A DNA stretch of 64,000 nucleotides from Leptolyngbya sp. NIES-3755 (GCA_001548435.1 AP017308.1:629030-693029); one strand, 5' to 3'. Counted from the first letter of the stretch, positions 7,917 through 16,050 are shown. Notes: generated from the letters alone by a model not told the origin. Program-made: numbers and translations.

Positions 7917-8558
7917 CTAATTCTTCAAATTCGGTGGAATTGTCTTTGGAACCGTCCAGAAATAGACGTTGGTTCCATTCACGCTCACTACTTGATCTGG
8001 CTTCCAATCGCCCATATCAAAAGCGTGAGACACAATTCGCGTTCCCGGTTTCAGCTTCAACAATTGAGGACGCAACTGAAGATTGATCCGCGGCAGCAAG
8101 TACAACGTAATCACCGTTGCCTTCGTCAAATCCGTCTTAAACAGATCTTGCTGTGCGAATTGCACTAAATCCGTTACACCTTCTTTTTTCGCATTGGCAT
8201 TCGCTTCTTTAATCCGCTCTGGATCAATATCCACACCAAATCCACGTGTTCCAAAGCGCTTCGCTGCCGTAATGGGAATCCGTCCATCTCCACTGCCGAG
8301 ATCCAGCAGTACATCATTCTTTCCAACCTTCGCGACTTTCAGCATCGCATCTACAACCGCTTCTGGTGTCGGCACATAAGGTACATCCAATTGAGGGGTA
8401 GGACTTTGAGCCGTTGTTGCTGGAGCAGGACTTTGAGCTTGAGTTGCAGGACTTTGCGCCGTCGTTGGAGCTTCCGTTGTCGTAGTAGGAGAGGACGAAC
8501 ACCCCGCCATCATTAAGCCCAACATTCCAACCGTGATCACCAAAGGACGAACAATCAT
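7917..8558 (-). CDS. Lipoprotein with class I SAM-dependent methyltransferase domain
   Basis: A signal peptide ends in the lipobox MMAGC (Cys20). A Thr/Pro/Gln/Ala linker spans residues 22-58. A Rossmann methyltransferase core follows, with motif I DLGSGDGR at 86-93, an acidic end to strand beta-2 (VDIDPE) and 'QQDLF' for adenine contact. The domain ends with 'SHAFDMGDWKPDQ'. SAM is cytoplasmic, so a predicted exported methyltransferase is puzzling; either the anchor leaves the domain inside or the fold has another role. Similar lipoproteins occur in other cyanobacteria. The gene lies 20 bp upstream-coordinate-wise of the permease stop, in the same direction, so cotranscription with the permease is possible. 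Confidence 0.8.
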   Translation of the reverse strand: MIVRPLVITVGMLGLMMAGCSSSPTTTTEAPTTAQSPATQAQSPAPATTAQSPTPQLDVPYVPTPEAVVDAMLKVAKVGKNDVLLDLGSGDGRIPITAAKRFGTRGFGVDIDPERIKEANANAKKEGVTDLVQFAQQDLFKTDLTKATVITLYLLPRINLQLRPQLLKLKPGTRIVSHAFDMGDWKPDQVVSVNGTNVYFWTVPKTIPPNLKN

Positions 8559-8577
8559 TCTATTTTCTCCTCCATAA

Positions 8578-9951
8578 TTAACTATCGACGCGACGCTGCC
8601 ACATCAGAACGGGAACTCCCAGAGCCAGAACAATCACACCCGCGATCGCGCCTTCTTTGACATAGACCAAACTGGAGTACAGCAAAAATCCACAGATGCC
8701 ACAAAACAAGATCGGCGTAATCGGATAAAACGGCACTCGAAAAGCGCTCGGACGATTCGGCTCTTTAAATCGGAAGATGATGAGCGAAAAGCCGACCAGC
8801 AAGAAAAAGAACCAAAACACGGGGGCAGTATATTCCACCATTGTTTCAAAGCCTTTCCGTCTCCAAGCTCCGAGTGCAACTAAAAGAAGCGCGATCGCAC
8901 CTTGCACGATCAAGGCTGGAATCGGTGAATTCTTTTCGCCTTGCCACTGTCCCATAAATCGGAACACGCTGAAATCCTGTCCGAGTGCATAGTTCGTTCG
9001 TGCTCCGGTCAATACAGTCGCGTTCAATGCGCCCAAAGCAGAAACGGCAACGAGCAAGCTAATAAAAATCACTCCAGGCTGACCAAACACGTTTCGCATT
9101 AAATCCGCTGCCACCGCTGACGAGTTCGCCATGCCGTTGACTCCCAAGCCGTGGAGATAGGCGAAATTAATCGCAATATAAATCGCTGCAATAATGCCAA
9201 TTCCCCAAAAGAGCGATCGAGCAATATTACGATTCGGATTGCGAATTTCAGCCGAAATGTAAGCTGCTTCGTTCCACCCACCATAAGACAGCAGCACAAA
9301 AATCATTGCCATGCCCCAACTTGTGGTGATTGGTTCTGATCCGGGTGCAGCTTGGGGAACTGGGCTTCCTGAACTCGTCAAACCTGCAATAATCACTAAG
9401 ACCAGTCCGAGAACTTTTGCAGCCGTGAGCCAGTTTTGAGCACCTTTTCCTTGTTTTAGTCCAAGGATATTAATGATCGTGAAAAGAACGATCGCGCCTG
9501 CCGCATAGATCGCGCCTGAGTAGGTTCCCAACGGCAAAATCTCAGAAGCATAATCGCCAAACACAAATGCTAATAATGCGATCGAGCCTGTTTGCACGAC
9601 TGTCATTCTTGCCCACGCAAACAGAAACGCGATCGCGCCTCCATACGCCCGCTGCAAATAATAGTAGTTCCCGCCCACATGCGGATAAGTGGTCGCTAAC
9701 TCTGCATAACACAGCGCTCCGATCAAAGAAACCACTCCACCAATGATCCAAGCCAATAGAACGTTGAAATTGCTTCCGGTATTGGATGCTACTAAAGCAG
9801 GAGTCTCAAAAATGCCCGCTCCAATCACAATTCCAACAATCAGCGCCACCGCATCGATGACCGATAAAGCAGTCTTCGGACTTGCAGACTGTTCAGAGGA
9901 TGAGCGATCATCGATCGACTCTGAATAATCTGAAGATTTCGGCAAACCCAT
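8578..9951 (-). CDS. APC-superfamily amino acid permease
   Basis: A 457-residue inner-membrane protein with about 12 transmembrane helices. It has the APC signature in helix 1 ('VALIVGIVIGAGIFETPAL', residues about 34-52) and the helix 6 region 'FVLLSYGGWNEAAYISAEIRNPNRN', the conserved YGGW/E-NP element of the LAT/YfnA-like branch. It probably imports or exchanges amino acids with protons or another amino acid; the substrate cannot be assigned. The cytoplasmic N terminus is Ser/Asp-rich. The minus-strand leader carries strong stem-loops (see 9985-10032). The methyltransferase lipoprotein follows 20 bp downstream. Confidence 0.85.
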   Translation of the reverse strand: MGLPKSSDYSESIDDRSSSEQSASPKTALSVIDAVALIVGIVIGAGIFETPALVASNTGSNFNVLLAWIIGGVVSLIGALCYAELATTYPHVGGNYYYLQRAYGGAIAFLFAWARMTVVQTGSIALLAFVFGDYASEILPLGTYSGAIYAAGAIVLFTIINILGLKQGKGAQNWLTAAKVLGLVLVIIAGLTSSGSPVPQAAPGSEPITTSWGMAMIFVLLSYGGWNEAAYISAEIRNPNRNIARSLFWGIGIIAAIYIAINFAYLHGLGVNGMANSSAVAADLMRNVFGQPGVIFISLLVAVSALGALNATVLTGARTNYALGQDFSVFRFMGQWQGEKNSPIPALIVQGAIALLLVALGAWRRKGFETMVEYTAPVFWFFFLLVGFSLIIFRFKEPNRPSAFRVPFYPITPILFCGICGFLLYSSLVYVKEGAIAGVIVLALGVPVLMWQRRVDS

Positions 9952-9984
9952 AGTGATACCTAACTAAAGAGCACGACCAGTCAC

Positions 9985-10032
9985 GCGAAAATCAGACCTT
10001 TGAGATCAATCTTTCAAAGGATTTTAGTTCGC
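9985..10032 (-). promoter_or_regulatory. Stem-loop in the 5' leader of the permease gene
   Basis: Inner stem CCTTTGA/TCAAAGG (9997-10003 with 10014-10020) is extended by AAAAT/ATTTT and GCG/CGC across internal loops. It lies 34-81 nt upstream of the permease start. A second hairpin (CGCA-GGT-GTT-ACC-ga-TGCG, about 10033-10051) adjoins it. It could be an attenuator-like or regulatory leader; no known riboswitch class fits. Confidence 0.4.
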
Positions 10033-10198
10033 ATCGGTAACACCTGCGCTCCTACTTTCGGCATAGTTCTAAAGATCGGACTCGATGAACCGAATCTGCT
10101 GCAATTGCGGTCAGGCTTGTAAAACTCTACTTGGGTAATATACTTTTAGGAGAAATTCCCCATTGTGCTCTCCTTCAAAAACATTGCTCAAGAAAATC

Positions 10199-11257
10199 AT
10201 GGACACGATCGCAATCCTGCATCTCGCCACAAAATTATCCCCTCGATCGCGCATTAGGAGACGCAGCATTCATCTGCTCAGTGCAATGGTCGGATGCGCC
10301 ATTGTTAGTTTTGCCACGTCTGCCAGTGCTCAACTCGTTTTACAAGAAGGTGATTCTGGAACAGCCGTCACCGAGTTACAAGAGCGCCTCAGAGCATTAG
10401 GCTGTTTTGAAGGTTCTTCTACCGGATTTTTTGGTCCTCAAACCCGCGAAGCTGTGCTCCAATGTCAGCAACAGCGAGGAATTACACCCGATGGCGTGGT
10501 TGGACCGGAAACCTACCGCGCTTTTGGCTTAGGTAATCCCGGACAAGGAACGGGGTCAGCGCAATTTGGCGATCGCTTACAGTTAGGCGATCGAGGTCCT
10601 GGAGTCCGCGAACTTCAAACCCAACTCCAAGCAAGAGGCTATTACTACGGCACGATCGATGGCGTATTTGGACCGGATACTCAAGCTGCTGTAATCCAAC
10701 TCCAGAATGATTCAGGTCGCTCTCCAACAGGTGTCGTTGATGCGGATGTTTATGCCATTCTTTCTGGTGGAACGCGCCCACCTGCGCCAATTCCGGGCGT
10801 ACCAGGTACAGGTGAACTGCAAATCGGCGATCAAAATCAGCGTGTCACTGAACTGCAACGACAACTGAATCGAGTCGGCTACCCAGTTCCGATCACTGGC
10901 TATTTCGGTACACAGACCCAACAAGCCGTTGCAAGTTTCCAACAAGCTCAAGGGTTACCCGTCACTGGAAGGGCAGATAGTCAGACTCTGGCAGTACTTG
11001 GAGTACCAGGAGATCCCGGCACAGGGACACAAAATCCTCAAGATACCCGCCGCTATGTCGTGGTGATTCCATTTAATGGCGCTGAAGAATTCACTCGGAT
11101 TCAAACCGTGCTCCCGGATGCAGTTCCAAGACAGTCCCGACTCGGTAATTATGCCGATGGAGGAAGCTTTACTACGCCAGAAGCGGCAGAACGTCGAGCA
11201 GCATTACTACGATCGCGGGGATTGAATAATGCTCGTGTGATCTTCGGTTCGCCCTAA
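10199..11257 (+). CDS. Exported protein with three peptidoglycan-binding (PG_binding_1) domains
   Basis: Start chosen at MDTIAIL (ATG 10199). A basic stretch and a hydrophobic segment ending near SASAQ (about residue 47) form a signal peptide. Three PG_binding_1 modules follow at about 50-108, 125-185 and 205-265, each with 'G(D/S)xGxxVxxLQxxL' and a 'GxFGxxTxxAVxxFQ'-type second half. A C-terminal SPOR-like segment ('YVVVIPFNGAEEFTRI') ends the protein. It should bind cell-wall glycan in the periplasm. Its TAA stop overlaps the fur stop codon tail to tail (CTAA, 11254-11257), an arrangement like alr1690-furA of Nostoc PCC 7120. Confidence 0.85.
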   Translation: MDTIAILHLATKLSPRSRIRRRSIHLLSAMVGCAIVSFATSASAQLVLQEGDSGTAVTELQERLRALGCFEGSSTGFFGPQTREAVLQCQQQRGITPDGVVGPETYRAFGLGNPGQGTGSAQFGDRLQLGDRGPGVRELQTQLQARGYYYGTIDGVFGPDTQAAVIQLQNDSGRSPTGVVDADVYAILSGGTRPPAPIPGVPGTGELQIGDQNQRVTELQRQLNRVGYPVPITGYFGTQTQQAVASFQQAQGLPVTGRADSQTLAVLGVPGDPGTGTQNPQDTRRYVVVIPFNGAEEFTRIQTVLPDAVPRQSRLGNYADGGSFTTPEAAERRAALLRSRGLNNARVIFGSP

Positions 11258-11718
11258 AGCGGGAGTAACGATCGCTGACAGGTCGGACAGACGGCATGAA
11301 TCGTGAGTTGGCAGTCCAGAATGTGATATCCCTCTTTCTGGGCTGCTTTGGTTCCGGTTTTCAGGATCGAATCGCTCTTGAACTCGATCGTCTTGTTGCA
11401 GCGGACACAGATCAGATGATGGTGGTGATGCGGATAGGGTTGATTGATCTCGTAGTGTTTATGACCTTCAGCGAGTTCAAGTTCGCGCAAGATTCCCATC
11501 CGTGACATTAATTTCAAAGTGCGATAGATAGTTGATAAACTAATTCCTTCGCCTTTGACTTGAAGTTCGTGATAGAGATCTTCAGCACTCAGATGTTGCC
11601 CTTCGGGAAGTTTTTGAAACACTTGCAGGATGATTTCACGCTGAGGGGTTAAGCGCCATCCTTTTTCGTTCAATTCAGCCTTAAGCGAAGCACTGGTGTA
11701 AGTAGGGGCGTTCAACAT
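11254..11718 (-). CDS. fur: Ferric uptake regulator, FurA type
   Basis: A 154-residue Fur-family repressor. An N-terminal winged helix ('GWRLTPQREIILQVFQKLP', then 'STIYRTLKLM') is followed by a metal-binding/dimerisation domain with HHHHH at 97-101 and two CXXC pairs, CVRC at 104-107 and CPTC at 144-147. This pattern matches cyanobacterial FurA, not PerR (no C-terminal CXXC) or Zur. It represses iron-uptake genes with Fe(II), and in Nostoc it is heme- and redox-responsive. ATG 11718 is preferred over TTG 11727 because AAGGAGG lies 11 nt upstream of it. Its 3' end meets the convergent peptidoglycan-binding gene. Confidence 0.9.
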   Translation of the reverse strand: MLNAPTYTSASLKAELNEKGWRLTPQREIILQVFQKLPEGQHLSAEDLYHELQVKGEGISLSTIYRTLKLMSRMGILRELELAEGHKHYEINQPYPHHHHHLICVRCNKTIEFKSDSILKTGTKAAQKEGYHILDCQLTIHAVCPTCQRSLLPL

Positions 11719-11744
11719 TGTCAACAAAGCCTCCTTTCTTGAGA

Positions 11745-11753
11745 ATCATAGCA
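11745..11753 (-). promoter_or_regulatory. Extended -10 promoter element of fur
   Basis: Minus strand reads TGC-TATGAT, an extended -10 (TGn plus near-consensus hexamer), 27 nt upstream of the fur ATG. The SD AAGGAGG lies between them. No good -35 is seen at 17 bp, which fits an extended -10 promoter. Confidence 0.5.
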
Positions 11754-11754
11754 T

Positions 11755-11793
11755 ACAAAAAAATTAGGCGACTTGCAATAAGTTCACCTAATT
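11755..11793 (-). terminator. Terminator of sigC, just upstream of the fur promoter
   Basis: Minus strand AATTAGG...CCTAATT stem with further imperfect pairing (GAACTT/AAGTC), followed by a run of seven T. It separates sigC from fur. Confidence 0.65.
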
Positions 11794-11810
11794 GAGAATA
11801 TTCTTCAATT
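11790..11810. promoter_or_regulatory. AT-rich palindrome upstream of fur, candidate Fur box
   Basis: AATTGA-G-AATATTC-T-TCAATT is a 21-bp near-perfect dyad centred at 11800. It lies 40-60 bp upstream of the fur -10 element and resembles AT-rich Fur/iron boxes. It overlaps the edge of the sigC terminator, so it could instead be part of the sigC 3' end. Confidence 0.35.
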
Positions 11811-11829
11811 GTTCCAGGAATTGGGCTGT

Positions 11830-13074
11830 CTAACTGAGAGATTCAAGATAATCCCGAACTCGATTTCGACGTTTCGGCTGTCTTAATTTCTGTAATGCTT
11901 TCGCCTCAATCTGCCGAACTCGCTCTCTCGATAATTCTAAAGCGCGTCCGATCTCGGCTAGAGAATAAGGATGTCCGTCACTTCCTAATCCGAATCGCAT
12001 CTCGATCACATCTCGCTCACGATCGGTTAAATCTGCCAATAACTGAATTAAATCTCGTCTGAGCGATTCCCGCATTAGCGTTTCTTCAGGCGTAATCTCT
12101 TCAGTTTCAAGCAAATCACCGAGTTCGGTATCGCGCTCTTTGCCGACTTTGGTTTCGAGAGACACCGATCGCGGAACTCGAAGCAGAACTTCACGCACCT
12201 GTGGCGGAGTCATTTCTAATTCCGTAGCGATATCTTCGATCGTAGCGGTACGACCTTTTTCTTGAGAAATTTTCCGCTGAGCTTTCTTGATTTTGTTCAG
12301 TTTTTCGGTGATGTGGACGGGAAGGCGAATCGTGCGGCTTTGAGTTGCGATCGCACGAGTGATCCCCTGACGAATCCACCAATAAGCGTAAGTGCTGAAT
12401 CGGTAGCCTTTCGTTGGGTCGAATTTCTCAACCGCTCGTTCCAGTCCTAATGTGCCTTCTTGAATCAGATCAAGCAGTTCCAAACCGCGATTCTGATATT
12501 TCTTTGCGACTGAAACGACTAATCGCAAATTCGCGTTGATCATCCGAGTTTTAGCGGCAAGTCCTTGGTTTTGGATTTGCTCAAGTTCAGTGACCGTTAA
12601 ATTAACGACTTTTGCCCAGTGTTGTTTGCCTTCAGCCAACAGGGGTTTGAGATTGGCGACCTCGATTTTAGCTTCGGCTGCCCAACGTTCGAGAGACGGG
12701 CGATGAGTGAGCGTCGAAACTAGGCGATCGCGGGCATCGATCAACTCGACATATTGGCGAATTGGGGCATTTCCTTTCGATGCAGCATCGTTACGCTGTT
12801 CTAACAGTTTCATGTAGCGCTGGACTTTTTGTGCCTCAGCGACCTCTTCATCGCGTCCGAGGAGACGGTAGCGCCCGATTTCTTGGAGGTAGAGCCTGAC
12901 GAGATCAGTGGTTTTCCGTCCAGCGGGGCGCATTCCTGGCTGTCCCGACAATTCAGCTTCAAGTTCTGAAAGGTCTTCGCTCGGATCAAACTCGGAGTCT
13001 GTCGCGATCGGGGAGTGCTCCAGGGTGGAGGGGTCAAACTCTGCATCAGCGTAGAAGGAAGTTGCTGGCATCAT
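11830..13074 (-). CDS. sigC: Group 2 RNA polymerase sigma factor, SigC type
   Basis: A 414-residue sigma-70 factor lacking region 1.1, as group 2 factors do. Region 1.2 is 'TTDLVRLYLQEIGRYRLLGRDEE' in pattern (about residues 55-77), region 2.4 contains 'KGYRFSTYAYWWIRQ', and region 4.2 'LELSRERVRQIEAKALQKL' is the -35-binding helix. An extra insertion of about 80 residues between 1.2 and 2.1 and the MPATSFYADA-type N terminus are what I associate with cyanobacterial SigC (carbon/nitrogen and heat acclimation); assignment among SigB-SigE rests on that. The second ATG, one codon later, is equally possible. The leader holds a promoter with a direct repeat. Confidence 0.85.
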   Translation of the reverse strand: MMPATSFYADAEFDPSTLEHSPIATDSEFDPSEDLSELEAELSGQPGMRPAGRKTTDLVRLYLQEIGRYRLLGRDEEVAEAQKVQRYMKLLEQRNDAASKGNAPIRQYVELIDARDRLVSTLTHRPSLERWAAEAKIEVANLKPLLAEGKQHWAKVVNLTVTELEQIQNQGLAAKTRMINANLRLVVSVAKKYQNRGLELLDLIQEGTLGLERAVEKFDPTKGYRFSTYAYWWIRQGITRAIATQSRTIRLPVHITEKLNKIKKAQRKISQEKGRTATIEDIATELEMTPPQVREVLLRVPRSVSLETKVGKERDTELGDLLETEEITPEETLMRESLRRDLIQLLADLTDRERDVIEMRFGLGSDGHPYSLAEIGRALELSRERVRQIEAKALQKLRQPKRRNRVRDYLESLS

Positions 13075-13406
13075 GTTTTCTGTGCGCTATGTGGAAATCA
13101 GTCGGTTGCTTCGCTTAGTGTTCCCGTGGTCTGGGACTCAGGAACAGAGTTAGGAGTTCCAGAAAACGTTGAAACTACCGAAGATACGGCATTACTAGCA
13201 TCGCGATTCTGAATCATGCGAAGTGGTTACTCGTTACTACACACGATCGAGGGTGCGATTCGGAATTTGTGCGATTAAAGTTTTGCGCGGAGACGGGTTG
13301 AAGTCAGTATAGTGATGTTAAAAGCTTTATGAAGTGACCGAGATCAATCCGTGTTTTGACTGAGATCACTTTGGGGCTTGTTCGAGTAGGTCTGGGCTTC
13401 ATGACA
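13075..13406. other. Intergenic region upstream of sigC
   Basis: A 332-bp gap between two leftward genes. It carries the sigC leader (13075 to about 13299), a -10-like element and a direct repeat (13306-13368). I see no gene or RNA structure beyond these. Confidence 0.6.
13306..13368 (-). promoter_or_regulatory. sigC promoter region with 22-bp-spaced direct repeat
   Basis: Minus strand TATACT at 13311-13306 is a good -10. No consensus -35 lies 17 bp upstream. Instead there are two copies of TGAC(C/T)GAGATCA (plus-strand 13335-13346 and 13357-13368), 11 of 12 bases identical and exactly 22 bp apart. If transcription starts near 13299, they cover about -36 to -69. Two helical turns of spacing with the same orientation is what a tandem-binding activator such as an OmpR-type response regulator would need. 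Confidence 0.5.
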
Positions 13407-15212
13407 TTACCTTTCGTCGCTTAGAAGTGATAATCCGGACGATCGCAAAATTTCAAAGGTGTGATCCATTTTGGGTTCGGGTGGTACGTAGAGAATAAAT
13501 CCATCTCGCCCACGGGTGAGTAAAACGCGGTAGCTATTTAATCGAAGCTGTAACGGATCACGAACATTCCTTTGGCGCGTGGTAGTGATCCAAGTATTAT
13601 CCTTCCAGAGCAAATCATCGCCCCAACCGACGATCGGGAAATCGAGTTCTAATCCTTGGCAGCTAAATTCAGTGACCACACGATCAAAGGTACAGCAAGA
13701 ATTCTCAGAATCCGGTGGATCAATGTACCAAGCACCGATATTTAGTTTCTGAGTGGAAATGTAATCGTTACGAATGCCGAATTTAACTAAATTGCGCGAT
13801 CGAGAAGAAGCGACTAAACCATAACGCTTATCAGATTGAGTTTGATAGCGCGATCGACAATAGTTTTTCGCGGCTTCTAAATCACGAGTGAGATAAGCAT
13901 TGAATCCTTCTTGAATCAGGGAAGGAATTACAGATTGAGCTTGAGTGATTTCGCCATTGAGAACATGAGCCACCCAAGTTTGAACATCATGAGCGAGATG
14001 CGATCGCAAAGAAGTCGTGAGATTTAATAAATCATTAGTGTGAACAGTTGCATCAAAATACTTTGCTTGCTCAGATGAACAGTGAACTTGCCAAGATCCG
14101 CTTAAACCCTCGTTCCATTGTTGAATTCCGCCTTCTTCCCCGACATGAATCGTTTGTCCTTCTCCGATCAATCCGAGCAGCACACACCAGTCTGGAACCC
14201 GCTCACAAATTCGTAAAACTGCACCAGGAGCCGCGCTCGAAATTCCGTACTTTTCAGACATACGATCGACATCCCAAGCTCGCTGTGCCTCGTCAAAGAC
14301 GATGATGTTCTCTCTCGGTGCAGATTGGCGGCGAACTTCATGTTGTAGATAAAAGTTTCGGATTTCTCGAACGAACGCTTTACTCTGAAGGGCGTACTGA
14401 AGAACGGTAATTAAAGGACGATTACCAGAAAGGAAAATTGCAGGTCGATCGCTTTCGTAAACGAACTGTAAGCCGACGAGCGTTTTTCCGGCTCCAGGAA
14501 CACCGGTGATCAGAATTAAGTGACGTTCTTTTTGATCAGAAGCTCGATCGACAATTTGACCCAAATATTCCAATATCTCAGGAATTTTCGCACTCTGAGC
14601 GCGTCTAATACTCGGTAACGGTTCTTGCTGAAAAATTCGTCGCGCCGCAGCAATCACAGTGGGTAACGGTTCGTAAGTCGAGTTCACCCATTGACTAGAA
14701 TCAATTTCAGATTGCGTTTCAGTCAACGATTCCAAATAGGTTGCGATTTGCGCTGGATGAAGAATCTGTACTGCATTGCGGACCGTGTTTTCTTTGGTGT
14801 AGCGAGTTGGAATCAGAATTGCGCTCACCGGATGATTTGCCGATGCTTGATGATATTCGGATAAATCTCTCGCGTAAGCCGCAACTTGATCTAGGTCAGC
14901 ATTTGAGAGCGTTGATTTTTGCTTGAACTCGAAAACGAGAACGTGTCCCGCTCCTAGAATGACTAAATCCGGTCGTCGTCCGCCTTCACCCGGTAATTCG
15001 TATTCAAAGATCAAAGTCCAAGATTTGCGGCTTAGAGTTGTGAACTGCGATCGCAAGATTTCCCCACATTCTTCCCAAGCCTGATTTTGCGTTCCGGTCG
15101 ATCGCATCTGATAAAGCGCTTGATAATTCGCTTGCAGTGTCGCTAACCAATCGCTCGGAGAACAAGCTAGAAAATCCTCGATCGATCCCAACCAACCGTA
15201 CTGGACTGACAT
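13407..15212 (-). CDS. DUF2075-type ATPase/helicase fused to an N-terminal PD-(D/E)XK nuclease-like domain
   Basis: A 601-residue protein. The N-terminal domain has a restriction-like core: PD at 81-82, then 'VFEFK' with Glu95 and Lys97. The C-terminal P-loop domain has Walker A GVPGAGKT (about 235-242), a Walker B-type 'IIVFDEAQRAWD' (about 297-308) and a late 'RVLLTRGRDGFILYVPP' that matches the superfamily 1 helicase motif VI region. This is the DUF2075 (Schlafen group 3-like) family. Functions proposed for relatives are nucleic-acid processing in conflict or stress; none is shown here. No partner gene is adjacent. It follows the rodZ terminator and so is probably transcribed by itself. 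Confidence 0.75.
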   Translation of the reverse strand: MSVQYGWLGSIEDFLACSPSDWLATLQANYQALYQMRSTGTQNQAWEECGEILRSQFTTLSRKSWTLIFEYELPGEGGRRPDLVILGAGHVLVFEFKQKSTLSNADLDQVAAYARDLSEYHQASANHPVSAILIPTRYTKENTVRNAVQILHPAQIATYLESLTETQSEIDSSQWVNSTYEPLPTVIAAARRIFQQEPLPSIRRAQSAKIPEILEYLGQIVDRASDQKERHLILITGVPGAGKTLVGLQFVYESDRPAIFLSGNRPLITVLQYALQSKAFVREIRNFYLQHEVRRQSAPRENIIVFDEAQRAWDVDRMSEKYGISSAAPGAVLRICERVPDWCVLLGLIGEGQTIHVGEEGGIQQWNEGLSGSWQVHCSSEQAKYFDATVHTNDLLNLTTSLRSHLAHDVQTWVAHVLNGEITQAQSVIPSLIQEGFNAYLTRDLEAAKNYCRSRYQTQSDKRYGLVASSRSRNLVKFGIRNDYISTQKLNIGAWYIDPPDSENSCCTFDRVVTEFSCQGLELDFPIVGWGDDLLWKDNTWITTTRQRNVRDPLQLRLNSYRVLLTRGRDGFILYVPPEPKMDHTFEILRSSGLSLLSDER

Positions 15213-15233
15213 TTTGATCTCAAAAAAAATAAA

Positions 15234-15250
15234 GGGGCGGAAATCGCCCC
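15234..15250 (-). terminator. Terminator of the pseudouridine synthase-rodZ operon
   Basis: Perfect stem GGGGCG/CGCCCC with a 5-nt loop. On the minus strand it is followed by TTTATTTTTTTT. It lies between rodZ (stop at 15259) and the downstream nuclease/helicase gene. Confidence 0.85.
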
Positions 15251-15258
15251 ACAGCCTA

Positions 15259-16050
15259 TTATCTTAAAGCCATCCGCGGATCAGGTGGGAAAGCCATCTC
15301 TTGAATCTCTCCCGGTTGTCCCAAAGGTTTCGCCTGACTCTCGTTGTACGAAACGATCACGCCGCCTGCATTTCCAGCACGAACGATCACTTGTCGATCG
15401 GCAGTCCAAGTTCGCTGTGTTCCTTTCGGCAATTCACCTTCAAACGCTACTTCCTCATCTGCCATCACCCGCACCCAGGAGTCTTCAGCAACCGTTACTC
15501 CCACTCGAACAGGCTTATTAGAAGTGGGCGCAGGAGAAGCTTTTTTGGTGTTGGCGGGTTGTTGTGTGGGTAAAGTTGGACCCAATGGAGCGGTAGGCAC
15601 ATCAGGCTGTTGTAACTCAACCACTGGAACAGAAGCTTGAGTCGATCGATTCAGAAAATACGACAATCCATTCACCGCACCGAAAATCAGCACCATGTAC
15701 ATCAGATATAAGTGCATTGGTCGCAATTGTGCCCCAGGCAGCGATCGCCAAGAAGTCCGAATCGTCGGTAAAGCCATCACGCCTGTGGTCGGAAACTCGC
15801 TGGCAAATTCCACCCCATTTAACCCGATCGCATCCGCATATTGACGAATGAAGCTGTGAATGTAAACGGGTTCAGGTAACTCCTCGATCTTGCCTTGCTC
15901 GATCGCTCTCAATAATCGGGGTTGAATGCAGGTTGCCCCTGACACTTTTTCGAGAGAGATGTCTTGCTGCTCACGACGATCGCGGAGTCGATTTCCCAAC
16001 TCTGCCAGCCGTTCGGCTTGTTCTCGATTTGTTTGGAGGGTCTTCTTCAT
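15259..16050 (-). CDS. rodZ: RodZ-like helix-turn-helix membrane protein
   Basis: A 263-residue protein with RodZ architecture: a cytoplasmic HTH_25 domain (about 13-85, 'LRDRREQQDISLEKVSGAT' and 'YIHSFIRQYADAIGL'), one transmembrane helix (about 111-131), a Pro/Thr linker and a periplasmic DUF4115 domain (about 180-250, 'SWVRVMADEEVAFEGELPKG'). In E. coli RodZ links MreB to the elongasome; in cyanobacteria the role is presumed similar. The start ATG (16050) overlaps the end of the upstream pseudouridine synthase gene (16047) by 4 bp (ATGA), so the two are coupled. Confidence 0.82.
   Translation of the reverse strand: MKKTLQTNREQAERLAELGNRLRDRREQQDISLEKVSGATCIQPRLLRAIEQGKIEELPEPVYIHSFIRQYADAIGLNGVEFASEFPTTGVMALPTIRTSWRSLPGAQLRPMHLYLMYMVLIFGAVNGLSYFLNRSTQASVPVVELQQPDVPTAPLGPTLPTQQPANTKKASPAPTSNKPVRVGVTVAEDSWVRVMADEEVAFEGELPKGTQRTWTADRQVIVRAGNAGGVIVSYNESQAKPLGQPGEIQEMAFPPDPRMALR

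Noticed and set aside
10033-10105. Minus-strand sequence recalling the glutamine (glnA) riboswitch, with GTTCATC, GAAAGTAGG and ACCGATGCGAAC in order
   Set aside because: The first internal hairpin does not form, the conserved GGAAGUA is changed and the closing stem is only four to five pairs. A competing hairpin explains the 3' part better.
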